From Microbacterium sp. ET2 (GTDB lineage: Bacteria > Actinomycetota > Actinomycetes > Actinomycetales > Microbacteriaceae): 64,000 nucleotides of DNA. The notes beneath the pieces are model-generated. The model saw only the letters and a list, made by a program, of their open reading frames with translations, had not been told where the DNA came from and did no database searches. Shown here piece by piece: positions 44,757 through 54,838 of the stretch (position 1 is its first letter; every line of letters starts with the position of its first letter). The stretch covers positions 2,480,001-2,544,000 of the forward strand of contig NZ_CP128170.1 of the NCBI RefSeq assembly GCF_030347395.1, given 5' to 3'. The translations under genes and the position numbers were made by a program.

Positions 44757-46328
44757 GTGACGTCGACGGTGGGAATCGACGCGACATCGGAGTCGTTGCA
44801 GGGCGAAAGAGCGGATGGCGGTGCGCGCCGCCCTCCGCTGGCCGCTGCCGGTATCGCGGCGGGCCCGACAGAGGTGACAACTCGCGGGCCGCAGCACTGG
44901 CGCCGGCTCTATGCCCGCCGCTTGTGGATCAGCGACCTGCTCGTTTTGAGCTGGACGGTTTTCGGCACCCAGCTGCTGTGGTTCGGGGTTGACAGTGCGG
45001 CGGTTGACACGAGTCGATCTCTGCAATCGGTGGAACTCTCCTACTGGATGTTCTCCGGCATACTCGTCGCACTATGGATGTGGGTGCTTTCCCTCATTGA
45101 TTCGAGGGACCACCGAATTATCGGCAACGGCAACGTTGAGTACGTCCGTGTCGCCGATGCAAGCCTTCGATTGTTCGGCGGTATCGCGATCGTCGCCTTC
45201 TTGCTCCAAATCTCGATCGCTCGCGGATACTTGCTGATGGCGTTGCCGCTTGGAATTGCCATGCTGGTACTCGAGCGCTGGCTCTGGCGCCAGTGGCTGA
45301 TCGCCCAACGATTCAAGGGCGAATACTCCGCGCGGGTTCTTCTTGTCGGTTCGGAGCAGTCAGTCACGCAGATCGCGCGCGAGCTGCTACGTTCCCCAAA
45401 CGCGGGTTATCAGGTGGTCGGTGCCTGCGTCCCATCGGGCAGGATCGCGGGAACGATCGCTGGGACGGACATCCCGGTCATGGGAAGCGTGGACGCCGTC
45501 GAGCGGGCTGTCGCCATCACCGGTGCAGACACGGTCGCCGTGACCGGCACCGACGAACTTCCGCCCGACAAGGTCAAGCAGATTTCCTGGAGCCTCGAGG
45601 CTGGGCGTCAGCACCTCGTTCTCGCCCCGAGCATCGTCGACATCGCAGGCCCTCGCCTGCACACTCGACCCGTTGCGGGGCTTCCACTGATCCACGTCGA
45701 GACGCCGAAGTTCAGCAAGGGACAGCGCTTCATCAAGCGCAGCGTCGATCTTACCGCGTCGTTGTCCGGGATCATCCTGATCAGCCCACTACTCATTGCC
45801 CTGGCGCTGACCGTCAGGCTCACAAGCGAAGGACCGGTGTTCTTCCGCCAAACCCGCGTCGGGCTGAAGGGCCGCGAGTTCTCCATGATCAAATTTCGCT
45901 CGATGGTCGTCGACGCCGAGGAACGTCTCGCCGAGCTGGAGAATGCCCATCGCGACGCGGGCAACGAAGTGCTCTTCAAAATGAAGAACGACCCGCGTGT
46001 GACGCCTATCGGGCGGGTGATGCGCAAGTTCAGTCTCGACGAGCTACCACAGCTGCTCAACGTGCTGGGCGGGTCGATGTCGTTGGTTGGGCCGCGGCCG
46101 CCGCTGCCGAAGGAAGTCGCGCAGTACGCCGACCATGTGCACCGGCGCTTCCTCGTGAAGCCGGGCATCACGGGTCTTTGGCAAGTGAGTGGTCGCTCTT
46201 CTCTGTCGTGGGAAGAATCGGTGCGCCTCGACCTGTCGTACGTCGAGAACTGGTCATTGCTGAGCGACGTCGCGATCCTTTCGAAGACCGCCAAAGCCGC
46301 GTTAGCGCCGGGGGAGACTGCGCATTGA
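44757..46328 (+). CDS. polyprenyl glycosylphosphotransferase (WcaJ/WbaP-like), EPS initiation
   Basis: A 523-residue initiating sugar transferase that puts a sugar-1-phosphate on undecaprenyl phosphate. The N-terminal half has about four transmembrane helices and a nucleotide-binding-like CoA/NAD fold (RVLLVGSEQSVTQIARELL). From about 345 the bacterial sugar transferase domain follows: KRSVDLTASLSG, EGPVFFRQTRVG, FSMIKFRSM, SLDELPQLLNVL, SLVGPRPPLP, GITGLWQVSGRS. GTG 44757 is preceded by GAAAGG at 6 nt. It heads the second EPS locus and is the only initiating transferase in the window. Confidence 0.92.
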   Translation: MTSTVGIDATSESLQGERADGGARRPPLAAAGIAAGPTEVTTRGPQHWRRLYARRLWISDLLVLSWTVFGTQLLWFGVDSAAVDTSRSLQSVELSYWMFSGILVALWMWVLSLIDSRDHRIIGNGNVEYVRVADASLRLFGGIAIVAFLLQISIARGYLLMALPLGIAMLVLERWLWRQWLIAQRFKGEYSARVLLVGSEQSVTQIARELLRSPNAGYQVVGACVPSGRIAGTIAGTDIPVMGSVDAVERAVAITGADTVAVTGTDELPPDKVKQISWSLEAGRQHLVLAPSIVDIAGPRLHTRPVAGLPLIHVETPKFSKGQRFIKRSVDLTASLSGIILISPLLIALALTVRLTSEGPVFFRQTRVGLKGREFSMIKFRSMVVDAEERLAELENAHRDAGNEVLFKMKNDPRVTPIGRVMRKFSLDELPQLLNVLGGSMSLVGPRPPLPKEVAQYADHVHRRFLVKPGITGLWQVSGRSSLSWEESVRLDLSYVENWSLLSDVAILSKTAKAALAPGETAH

Positions 46329-46843
46329 CGACCTACTGACGACCAACCTATGGAGCGCGTGTTCAGCACGACTGGGTTCCCCTCTCGTCGAGACGGTCGA
46401 TACCGGCGTGCCTGTAGGTTCGTCACTCCGACTAGCCGCGCAGCGACAGGATGCGCCTTGGTGGCCACAGAGGTCGCTAAGTCCCTCCCGATATTCGCAG
46501 CACGCGGGGTACATACTTCCGGTAATCTCGCCAAGCGGCAGCGAGCTACCCTGCGAGAGCAGACCCATGATCGCGAACCCGTGCTCGGGACCCGCTCACG
46601 CTGATCCTCAAGAGCAAACCCGCGTCGCAACCAATGGAGCCTAAAGATCTATCACATGACGTTCGTTCAATCGGGCCCGGCGACACTGTCCTCAGGCAGC
46701 GACGGCCAATTGGAGCCGGATAATTGCTGAATGGCATCCGTCAGGGACAGATGAGGCGGATCCGGCTGCGGTCGGCAGGAGCTTCGCATGTGATACGGGT
46801 GGCGTGTAGGGGCTCTACTACATATGTAGATTGTGAGATCGAG
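46329..46843. other. intergenic region before the second EPS cassette
   Basis: About 515 bp with no credible gene; short open frames lack SD and family features. It marks the change to AT-richer sequence. A 12-bp perfect palindrome CTACATATGTAG (46818-46829), overlapping a TAGATT -10-like box, lies 14 bp before the polymerase start and may be an operator or promoter element. Confidence 0.5.
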
Positions 46844-48151
46844 ATGGCGAACTCCCAGGGGCGCACAAGGATGAGTTGGAAAGCGCGCCGCGCTTTCTAT
46901 CTCCTCTACATCACGTTTCTTCTAGGCGCACCGTCGGTGATGCTGCTTCCGAACGCGAGTCTCGGCAGCGGAGCTTCTAGTAGCAACCAGGTCTTTTCGA
47001 TTGCGTGGGCAAGTGTTCACCTTGTCTCGGTCGTCATCATCCTGAGCGGCAAGTGGCGCTTCAGCGACCTGATCACGGCGCCGATCTTGTTCGGTCTACT
47101 CACCATAGTTTCAAGCACATGGTCATCTGACCCTTTGGCATCGTTGCTATACGGTGGGATGCTGACAGGGAACATCTTGGTTGCAAGGCAATTTGCCCTC
47201 GAAACATCCCCGCGAGATATAGTGCGATTGGTAACTTTCATCATCATCGCTTTGTGTGGGCTGGGCATCCTCCTTTACTACTTAGGTCTGGATCAAACCA
47301 TTTGGTATGACACCCGGAGCCGAGTGAACTTCTTCGGCGGCGAGTTCCTCCGAGGTCTCTTCCCGCATCGGATAACGGGTGCGATATACGCTGTGATCGG
47401 CGCCGTCGGAGCAATGGCAGTTATGACGGGAGCCCGCCGGATTGTATCGCTAGTCATTGCGTCTTGGTTCCTTCTGCTTTCCGCGGCTGCTACCGGCTAT
47501 GTCTTGATAGTGGTTGGGTTCCTTGCCTACGCAGTTGCGAGGCGTTCGGTGCGGAAGAAGACTTCCTACCAGACGTTTTTTGTTACGCGTGGCATACTCG
47601 GCGTGGCTGGCGCCGTAGCCGTGCTAAGTCTGTGGGAAACAGTGCTGGGAGCGCTAGGCCGTGACGGCACGCTCACCGCGCGAACGCTCCTATGGGAGTG
47701 GGGGCTTGAGGCGTGGCGAGTGAAGCCGCTCTTTGGTTGGGGATACAACGCCTACTTCGAATCGGACCACGCCGCTTACGCGCATGCGCTCAGCGAGGGT
47801 CTTCGCTACTACGATGTACCCCACTTTCACCAATCCTTCATACAGACGGCGGTGGATTTGGGATTGGCTGGCGTTTTGTTGGTCGTCATTGTTCTGACAA
47901 AGGCACTCATAGATTCGTACCGAGTGGGTGTGATAGACGCTGGGGCGGGCTCTGCATTCTTCTCGTATACCGTGGTATTGATTGTTGCCGCGTTCTCAGG
48001 CTACGTTTTCGCCGAGTACAACTATTTCTGCACTTTTGTACTTTTTGTCATCTTTTACGCGGGTCAACGGGCGGCGCGCAGCCCTGACCCCAAAATTGGG
48101 GGGCAAATGCGCGGACCGAGATCTCACCTTGTCACCCGCCCACGACTATGA
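46844..48151 (+). CDS. Wzy-like O-antigen polymerase/ligase
   Basis: A 435-residue polytopic protein with about 10-11 helices (FLLYITFLLGAPSVMLL start region, VVIILSGKWRFSDLI) and the Wzy_C-like loop (RTLLWEWGLEAWRVKPLFGW, HFHQSFIQTAVDLGLAGVLL). It should polymerise the repeat unit of the second EPS. The start is uncertain: ATG 46844 is chosen; ATG 46871 is also possible and has AGGGG 9 nt upstream. Codon use is AT-richer than in flanking genes. The stop overlaps the next GT start (ATGA). Confidence 0.82.
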   Translation: MANSQGRTRMSWKARRAFYLLYITFLLGAPSVMLLPNASLGSGASSSNQVFSIAWASVHLVSVVIILSGKWRFSDLITAPILFGLLTIVSSTWSSDPLASLLYGGMLTGNILVARQFALETSPRDIVRLVTFIIIALCGLGILLYYLGLDQTIWYDTRSRVNFFGGEFLRGLFPHRITGAIYAVIGAVGAMAVMTGARRIVSLVIASWFLLLSAAATGYVLIVVGFLAYAVARRSVRKKTSYQTFFVTRGILGVAGAVAVLSLWETVLGALGRDGTLTARTLLWEWGLEAWRVKPLFGWGYNAYFESDHAAYAHALSEGLRYYDVPHFHQSFIQTAVDLGLAGVLLVVIVLTKALIDSYRVGVIDAGAGSAFFSYTVVLIVAAFSGYVFAEYNYFCTFVLFVIFYAGQRAARSPDPKIGGQMRGPRSHLVTRPRL

Positions 48152-49026
48152 ATGCGATCTATAACATGGAACCTTTGCTGGCGATTGTTTCTCCGATGCA
48201 CAATGAGGCCCACAATATAACGGGGCTGGTGGCGTCTCTCAATCAGCAGACGTTTAGGAACTTCCATTGGTTCGTAGTGGACGATGGAAGCGACGACGGC
48301 ACGGCCGAACACCTGAATCAGGCGGCATCGTCAATAGCTCCCCAGATAATCCGGAAAAAGAACGACGGCGGCCTCATAGGCGGTTCAGCTTTCTCTTCTT
48401 GGCGGAGGGGCGTCGATCGCGCACTGGAGTCGGAGGCTCAGTTCACTCATTTCATGAAGTTGGACGCCGACGTGCGCCTTGAGCCCGAATACCTCTCGCG
48501 AGTTCTCCAGCTTTTTTCAGACACGCGCGTCGGTCTGGCGAGCGGCGTGATCACCACGAGAGGCATGGCCGAGCAAGCGGTGCACACCCCGGGTCCCGTG
48601 AAGATGTACTCGCGGGAGGCGCTGGATGTAGTGCTGACTTTGCCGCAGGCCATCGGATTCGACATCATGGACGAAGTGTTGCTCGAGTCGCGGGGATTTG
48701 AGACGGTAGTCGATAAATCTGTCGGGTTTGATCTGTCCCGTGCTATCGGCGCGAGCGAGGGCTTGGTCCACGGCAGAGTCCGCAACGGGCGCGGTTGCCG
48801 ATGGACCGGGTACAGTCTCCCCTACTTCCTGGTTCGTTGCGCGCGCTACTTCTTGCGCAGGCCGTTCATCGTCGGGCCGTTCGCCATGCTGTGGGGCTAC
48901 CTGACCGCAGGACCTGGACCTTATAGCAAAGACTTGCGTCGACGACACGCGCGCTTACAGAGAACGAAGCTTCGCAGGGCACTCGCGCACCCGATGCGCT
49001 TCTACCGCGAGGTGTACGCGAGGTGA
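48148..49026 (+). CDS. glycosyltransferase family 2
   Basis: A 292-residue GT2 enzyme with LAIVSPMHNEAHNITGLVAS, FVVDDGSDDGTAEHL, MKLDADVRLEPEYL and IMDEVLLESRGF. A C-terminal basic tail follows (RRRHARLQRTKLRRA). It is coupled to the polymerase (ATGA) and to the pyruvyltransferase-like gene (GTGATG overlap). Lower GC than region 3. Confidence 0.88.
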   Translation: MNAIYNMEPLLAIVSPMHNEAHNITGLVASLNQQTFRNFHWFVVDDGSDDGTAEHLNQAASSIAPQIIRKKNDGGLIGGSAFSSWRRGVDRALESEAQFTHFMKLDADVRLEPEYLSRVLQLFSDTRVGLASGVITTRGMAEQAVHTPGPVKMYSREALDVVLTLPQAIGFDIMDEVLLESRGFETVVDKSVGFDLSRAIGASEGLVHGRVRNGRGCRWTGYSLPYFLVRCARYFLRRPFIVGPFAMLWGYLTAGPGPYSKDLRRRHARLQRTKLRRALAHPMRFYREVYAR

Positions 49027-50105
49027 TGATCTCTGTGTCGAAACGCCGGAGCAAAGCATCTAGGTGGATGCGGAGTCGGCAGGTGGCCGTCATCGTCAAT
49101 CCTGCGGGCCAACGAGACAACATCGGGGATTCTGTTCTTCGTCGCGCCTATCTAGACGCGTTGCGTAGCCGTGGCGAATTGCACGTGCTAGTGGGGAAAG
49201 ACCGTGACTTCAGTTCGGGATTGGGTCTCCAAGCACACGACGTGACATACGCTTCCCGGCTCTCGTGGTTGCGTTCCTTCTGTGGTCTCGTGCTTCGCCG
49301 CCGGGTCGTTTTTGGTGTCAACTCCGGCGAGTTCGTGGGGCATCGTCAAGACAAGTTGCGCTCGACGTGGCAGATTTGGCTTGCTAGGGCAGTAACGCTC
49401 ACCGGCGGTAGCGTGGTCGTGGCGGGCGTAAGTATCCGACCGGGGACTAGCGTAGGAGCTACATACCTGCCGCAGCTCGCCAAACACGCGAGTATCGTCT
49501 CCTGGCGCGACGGTGCGACTTTGTCCGAGGTAGGTCTCGGCTCAGTGCAGCCCGACTGGGCGTTCAGATTCGGCGGCAACACACAGGAAGCCGAGCGCGG
49601 CTACCTTGCTGTATCGCTGCGTGGTGATCGCCCCGCTGTGAGCGACGCCTGGATCGACTGCATCAAGGCCTTCGCTCGTAGCGAGGATCTGCTACTGCGG
49701 GTTGTCGTCCAGGTGAGACGAGATTCGGCTGCGGCAATCTCGCTATCACGGCGACTTGAGGCAGAGCTTCTTGACTGGCCTGCTGAGCGACCTCACGGTG
49801 AGCACGAGCGCGTTGTGAGGGAGTTTTATCGATCGTGCCGAGTGATCGTAAGCGATCGGATCCATGCTCTGATCATCGCCTTGACTGAAGGAGTTATCCC
49901 GGTCGGCGTGGTGACCCAGGACGTGGAGAAGGTCCGACGCACCTTTGAGCATGTAGCCCCTCTAGGTATGGTCGACGCGACCCGAGAAAATGTGACGGAG
50001 AAGGAACTACTCGAAGCGGTGCGAGTCTCATCTGCCATTCAGAGGCGCTTACCCGCAATTCGCGAAGAACTCGACAAAGTCCAGAGTCGCATCAGTGCGT
50101 GCTAA
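49023..50105 (+). CDS. polysaccharide pyruvyltransferase-like protein
   Basis: A 360-residue PF04230-type protein. Visible: VNPAGQRDNIGDSVLRRAYL, HASIVSWRDGATL, YLAVSLRGDRPAVSDAWI and the C-terminal signature RVIVSDRIHALIIALTEGVIPVGV. Relatives add ketal pyruvate from PEP to a sugar, giving a negative charge; some only resemble them. It starts at GTG 49023 or ATG 49026, overlapping the GT2 stop. Confidence 0.82.
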   Translation: MMISVSKRRSKASRWMRSRQVAVIVNPAGQRDNIGDSVLRRAYLDALRSRGELHVLVGKDRDFSSGLGLQAHDVTYASRLSWLRSFCGLVLRRRVVFGVNSGEFVGHRQDKLRSTWQIWLARAVTLTGGSVVVAGVSIRPGTSVGATYLPQLAKHASIVSWRDGATLSEVGLGSVQPDWAFRFGGNTQEAERGYLAVSLRGDRPAVSDAWIDCIKAFARSEDLLLRVVVQVRRDSAAAISLSRRLEAELLDWPAERPHGEHERVVREFYRSCRVIVSDRIHALIIALTEGVIPVGVVTQDVEKVRRTFEHVAPLGMVDATRENVTEKELLEAVRVSSAIQRRLPAIREELDKVQSRISAC

Positions 50106-50163
50106 TTCCCCGCCTCGAGGCAGACTCGAAACTTTGCATAACCCCCTATCGCAAGGATGACAA

Positions 50164-51507
50164 GTGCTTACCCTGTCTGACACATTTCCGTTGTATGAAG
50201 AATTCGGCCCCCGTGTGCCGGTGTATCAGATCTCTCCCGCCGGGGTATCCGCAATCCACAGATTTTACGATACATCCCCGATTAGTCCGTCTGGCGAACT
50301 CATTGCCTATACGGAGTTCGACTTTGAGGACCGGCTTCCTAAGCCTGGAGACGCGGCGTCTGTAGTGGCGATTGACCTGCGATCCGGGCGAGAAATCTTC
50401 CGGACACGCACTCTGGCTTGGGACACACAAGTTGGTGCACAGGCCCAGTGGGGGTTTGATGATAGTGAGTTGTTCTTCAACCGGATGGGTAGTGACCTTT
50501 GGACTCCCTACGGCGTCAAGGTAGATCCACGGACAGGCGAAGAGTTTGCGCTCGACGGGCCGGTATACGTGATCTCACCCGATGGCAAGACCGCGCTGTC
50601 GCCGAGTCTAGCGAAGATTTGGCACGTTCAACCAGGCTACGGAGTCACCGTTCCCGGCGACATGCGCCAGAAGAATGTTGGATTCGCGGCAGACGACGGG
50701 CTTTACGTGACAGACGTTTCCACTGGCGCCTCGCGACTGGCGCTCAGCTTCGACGATGTTTACTCGCGATTCTCGGCCGATTTCGCTAAGTCTAAGCTCT
50801 CACCCGCAAACGGGGCGATGTACGGCTTCCACGTCAAGTGGTCTCCAGATGGTACTCGAATCATGTTTATCCTTCGCTGGAAGGAAAATTCCGCCCGCAG
50901 AGGGCGCAGCCTGAACTGGATTATCACCATGGATGCGGACTTCTCCAACATGAAGATCGCTCTGGATCCGCGGACCTGGGCTGGCGGCCATCATCCAAAT
51001 TGGTGTCCGGACAGCGAGCGCATCGTGATGAATCTTCTGGTAGCTAACCGCACCCCGACGTTTCCAAGGACTGCCAGGCTGATTGACCGCATCGCGCGCC
51101 GGCTAAGGCTCCGCTCGTACCGCCCAGCCTATGCCCTCCGCTTCGTTACCTTCGGAGGGGACGGGTCCGACCTGCATCCCGTATCCACAAGACACTTGGG
51201 TTCAGGCCACCCCACGTGGCATCCCAACGGATTGATTCTCACTGATGCCTACCCCTGGGAGCCGGTTGCGAATGGCGACGGTACCTCTCCGCTGAGGATG
51301 CTTCGCGTCGACCGCGATACGGTCGATGAGGTCGTTCGAGTGCGGACCAAACCGGATTACTGGGGCCCACTGCGCGAGTGGCGCATCGATCCTCACCCGG
51401 CGTGGAACTATCAATTCGATACCGTCACCTTCAACGCCTATTCAGGCGGGAAGAGGTCAGTATTCGTGGCCAAGATGGATGACGTGGTAGGGCATGGTGT
51501 TGCGTAG
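50164..51507 (+). CDS. TolB/WD40-like beta-propeller protein
   Basis: A 447-residue protein with repeated beta-propeller-like blades, recognisable by phrases such as TSPISPSGELIAYTEFDF, VYVISPDGKTALSPS, VKWSPDGTRIMFILRW, HHPNWCPDSERIVMN and GHPTWHPNGLILTD. There is no signal peptide. Such propeller proteins are sometimes found in polysaccharide clusters but have no fixed role. GTG 50164 has AAGGA upstream. Its end overlaps the flippase start by 14 bp. Confidence 0.72.
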   Translation: MLTLSDTFPLYEEFGPRVPVYQISPAGVSAIHRFYDTSPISPSGELIAYTEFDFEDRLPKPGDAASVVAIDLRSGREIFRTRTLAWDTQVGAQAQWGFDDSELFFNRMGSDLWTPYGVKVDPRTGEEFALDGPVYVISPDGKTALSPSLAKIWHVQPGYGVTVPGDMRQKNVGFAADDGLYVTDVSTGASRLALSFDDVYSRFSADFAKSKLSPANGAMYGFHVKWSPDGTRIMFILRWKENSARRGRSLNWIITMDADFSNMKIALDPRTWAGGHHPNWCPDSERIVMNLLVANRTPTFPRTARLIDRIARRLRLRSYRPAYALRFVTFGGDGSDLHPVSTRHLGSGHPTWHPNGLILTDAYPWEPVANGDGTSPLRMLRVDRDTVDEVVRVRTKPDYWGPLREWRIDPHPAWNYQFDTVTFNAYSGGKRSVFVAKMDDVVGHGVA

Positions 51508-52747
51508 GTTCCGTCGATTTCTTGGAACGGGGCCCGCGCGCAATTTGATTTTGGGCCAACTTATCGGCCAGTTGGCGATGCTCGCTTCACTTCCTTTTCT
51601 TACCCGCTTGCTCGCGCCGGAAGAAATGGGTGTATACCAATTCGCTCTCTCGTTGGCGATAGTTCTTCAACCTTTGGCTACATTACGTCGTGAACTGGTC
51701 ATTCCTTTCGGCGATTCGCGCGAAGCACGGCAAGAAAGGCGGACTGGTCTCGTTGCCTCAGCTCTCCTAGTCTGCTTGATCCTGCTGTTCGGAAGCGTCA
51801 CATGGGCGATCGGCGCCGATACCATATCGATCGGAGCGGTATCGACAGCTATGCTGTTGGCTTCGTTATCCCTCACCTATATCGAAAACGCATACCTGAT
51901 CCGACTGAATGCGCAGAGACGCTTAGCGGCCCGAAATCTGGTCGGAGGCGTGGGATGTGCCCTGCTCCAAGTAGTGGCAGCTTTTTACTTTGGCGGTGCC
52001 CTGGCGGTAGCGTTTGCATACCTGATAGGTAGAGTAATCGCGACAGCGGTGACCATCACGCGTGCTCCGACTATCGACGAAGTCGCAGCGACGGGAAAGG
52101 CGCCTCGACGGCATCGATTTAGTGCAATCCTTTCGGGGATGATTGCGGCCGCGTCTAGTCAGGTTATCGTCATGGGATCGACGCTCGCTCTTGGGGCAGC
52201 GGGCGGAGCACAGGTTGCCGTCGCGCAGCGAGTGGCGGCCACACCAGTTAGTCTCATCTCGCAAGGGTTAATGCAGGTCACGCTTGGTGCGGTGGCGCCC
52301 CTCATACGTGAAGGGAATCCTGGCGTCACGAAGAAGCTTCGCGAGCAAACGTTGCGACTAACGGCCTTCTCGATCCTAGTTGTAGCTTCCCTCGCCGTCG
52401 GAGGCCCGCTGCTGGCCGGGCCGGTGCTCGGCCCGGAGTGGGTCGACGCGGGTGTGCTGATCGCCGTATTCGCACTTCCGCTCGGGCTTATGCTCGTCGC
52501 ACTTCCCGGAACGACTCTCCTTGTTCCCCTTGGCAAAGAGAGGCTTCTCATGATGCTACAGTCGGCTCGGTTGGTAGCGATCGTGGTGACTTTCTTGATC
52601 GCGGGGTCGTTGACGAACAGTATCCTGGTGACTTCCATCTTCGCGTCTATCACCTGGGTTTTGGCCTATATCCCGCTTATGATCGCCGCGTTTGCAGCTT
52701 CTGCAGAGCACGACCGCGACCAGGGCGGACCACAACGCGCGGGCTAA
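51494..52747 (+). CDS. Wzx-like flippase (MOP superfamily)
   Basis: A 417-residue polytopic protein with about 12 helices. The start region NLILGQLIGQLAMLASLPFL, TRLLAPEEMGVYQFAL fits the polysaccharide transporter family. It is shorter than the flippase of the first locus (558) because it lacks the charged tail. It should export lipid-linked units of the second EPS. No SD is seen because the start lies inside the previous gene. Confidence 0.88.
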   Translation: MVLRRFRRFLGTGPARNLILGQLIGQLAMLASLPFLTRLLAPEEMGVYQFALSLAIVLQPLATLRRELVIPFGDSREARQERRTGLVASALLVCLILLFGSVTWAIGADTISIGAVSTAMLLASLSLTYIENAYLIRLNAQRRLAARNLVGGVGCALLQVVAAFYFGGALAVAFAYLIGRVIATAVTITRAPTIDEVAATGKAPRRHRFSAILSGMIAAASSQVIVMGSTLALGAAGGAQVAVAQRVAATPVSLISQGLMQVTLGAVAPLIREGNPGVTKKLREQTLRLTAFSILVVASLAVGGPLLAGPVLGPEWVDAGVLIAVFALPLGLMLVALPGTTLLVPLGKERLLMMLQSARLVAIVVTFLIAGSLTNSILVTSIFASITWVLAYIPLMIAAFAASAEHDRDQGGPQRAG

Positions 52748-53167
52748 CCTCGCCGAGTGGGTGCGTCCGAATGGCCTCCTTCACGTCGCATGCCCATGAT
52801 TCTGATTCCTCAGAAGTTGGCTCCCGCAGGCCGCGTCGAGCGACGCCGACCGAGGTCCCCAGCGTTCACCTGATGCGGGGATGAGCGAGGGGCGTTGCAC
52901 TGCAAGGCAATTCAGCCGGATCGCCGCAGAGGCAGCCGTTTTCTCGGCCGATCGAGGGAGTCGGTTACCAATGTAACGTCGGCGTACAGATTCTGGGAAC
53001 CCGCGGTTCTGCACCTTTGCGTTCCGCCCGTACGGGGTCGAGTGGGACAAGTAGGTTGCGATACCCCGGATGAATGGCTTCCATACGGATGACGAAAACA
53101 GCCGAGGTTAACGCAGCTGTTACACCGGCAGATCGACGTTGTCTGTGACCCGTGAATTCCAATGATC
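52748..53167. other. intergenic region between convergent genes, no gene called
   Basis: About 420 bp separate the flippase stop from the convergent GT4 stop. Open frames here are short, without SD or family features. It could be the remains of a lost gene, but no homology is visible. Confidence 0.5.
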
Positions 53168-54292
53168 CTAGTCTTTGGCGTCCTGATGGGCGCGTTGCAC
53201 CTGCAGCAACGAGAGGAGGGTAGATGCGTAGGCGGTGTTGACGTTGCTCCATGAATAGTGCTCGGCCGCGCGCCGGATATTGTGTTCGGCGTGACGGTCC
53301 ATACCCCCTTGGTCTTGGAGCACGGACGCAACAGTTTCGGCTATGGCGTGGGGATCCGCCTCTACAAACCAGCCGTTGGCTAGCACCTCACGGTTGTAAG
53401 CCGTATCTCGAGCAACGATAGGCGCGCCCGCCGCCATCGCCTGCACGAGCGCTGGATTGGTGCCGCCAACGCTGTGACCGTGGAAATACACTCCGGCGTG
53501 TTGCCACAAGCTCAGTAACCTTGCGTCGTCACTGACATGTCCTAGCCAGTGAATGCGGGGGTTTAACTCAGCCAACTTCGACGCCCGCTCATCAAGCTCT
53601 CCGCCGTACCCCGAGGAGCCTACGATGACAACGTCAGTGTGCTTCGCGATCATGAGGGCGGCATCGAAGAACTGAGGGACTGTGTTCTCTGGAACAAATC
53701 GCGCAACCATCAGCACGTACTCACGGTGCTTCAAGCCTGGCTCAATCGGCAGGTCTGCCTCAACGGTGTCACCGCCATAGGGAATGAAATGGCCACGCCG
53801 CCGAAAATCTTCCTCCCATCTGCGGGCGATCTCCTTCGCATCGAATACCAAGCTCGTCCCGTGTCGGGCTGTCCAGGTAGCGCCAGTCCGAAACACCCAT
53901 TTTGCGACGGGTCCCCACTTTGCGCGGTCCCATTCGATGCCGTCGACGTTGATGAGGGTGGGCACTCCGGCGTGCTTGAGAATTGGCAACCAGAACCCAT
54001 TCGCGCAATTCATCACCAGCGCGACATCGGGCTTGTGACGCGCAGCGTGGATCGCGGACGTTAATCCAAAGCTCAGCGTGCTGAGCGACTTTGTCTCAAA
54101 TCCGAATGTTTCGACAAGTCGAATGCGAGGATCGCGAGTGTGATCCTCAAGACGGGACGCATTCGGCCGCCCATATACGGTCACGTCCCAACCGTCGTTC
54201 GCCAAGTAAGGCGCGAGCTTCCGCACCGCGGTCTCGAAACCGCCATAATAACTCGGGTACCCACGCGTTCCGATGATCGCAACTGACGGCAT
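53168..54292 (-). CDS. glycosyltransferase family 4 with DUF1972 N-terminus
   Basis: A 374-residue GT-B enzyme. The N-terminal domain is DUF1972-like (VAIIGTRGYPSYYGGFETAV), a form found in rhamnosyl- and fucosyltransferases of EPS clusters. The C-terminal GT4 half shows VLMVARFVPENTVPQFFDAA, VIVGSSGYGGELDERA and the donor site SVGGTNPALVQAMAAGAPIVARD. ATG 54292 has GAGGAG upstream. It points opposite to the rest of the cassette. Confidence 0.9.
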   Translation of the reverse strand: MPSVAIIGTRGYPSYYGGFETAVRKLAPYLANDGWDVTVYGRPNASRLEDHTRDPRIRLVETFGFETKSLSTLSFGLTSAIHAARHKPDVALVMNCANGFWLPILKHAGVPTLINVDGIEWDRAKWGPVAKWVFRTGATWTARHGTSLVFDAKEIARRWEEDFRRRGHFIPYGGDTVEADLPIEPGLKHREYVLMVARFVPENTVPQFFDAALMIAKHTDVVIVGSSGYGGELDERASKLAELNPRIHWLGHVSDDARLLSLWQHAGVYFHGHSVGGTNPALVQAMAAGAPIVARDTAYNREVLANGWFVEADPHAIAETVASVLQDQGGMDRHAEHNIRRAAEHYSWSNVNTAYASTLLSLLQVQRAHQDAKD

Positions 54293-54838
54293 GAGTATTC
54301 TCCTCTTGTCGTACTTCGGGCCAGTGAGCAGCCGGGGGATGAGCGCGAAGACTTGTTGGTCTTGCGTTGATGACTAGACAACAGCAAGAAGGGCATGTCT
54401 CTGACATATGACTCGCGGTGTGGCCGCTCTGGGCTTGCCCGCGCATTAGTTGGCGGAACACGCGTGACATCCAGCTTCGACAAGAACATGCATCGAATGT
54501 GATCCCAATGTTCCGAGACCTCGCTCGGTAAGAACGAGCCAGCCGGAGAAGAGATGCTGAGGTCGCAGTCGTATCCTGACAAGTGGCGGAACTAGGGACA
54601 CCGTCGGGTCCAGGCCCGGTGTTGCTCACTGCCCGTGAGCGGCTGTTCGTCCCCGCGCGGAGTAGCAACGAAAGACGGTGCAGGTCTATATCTCTCGAGA
54701 GAGGGTCATCCACCTCTAGTGCGGGCACCGTAACAGATCGAAACCGGTCTTGACAGCCTTCCGATGACGCGAGGTCCCGGCGAGTATTTTGGGGGCTTAC
54801 GTTTCGGTCGAATCGATCGACGATCGGTGGCTTGGCGA
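54293..54838. other. intergenic region, no gene called
   Basis: About 546 bp between two minus-strand genes with no credible coding frame. It must hold the promoter of the GT4 gene. A short AT-mixed run is present but no clear -10/-35 pair was fixed. Confidence 0.45.

Noticed and set aside
46350..46644. Short plus-strand open frames after the initiating transferase
   Set aside because: No SD, no recognisable domain, overlapping frames of similar length.
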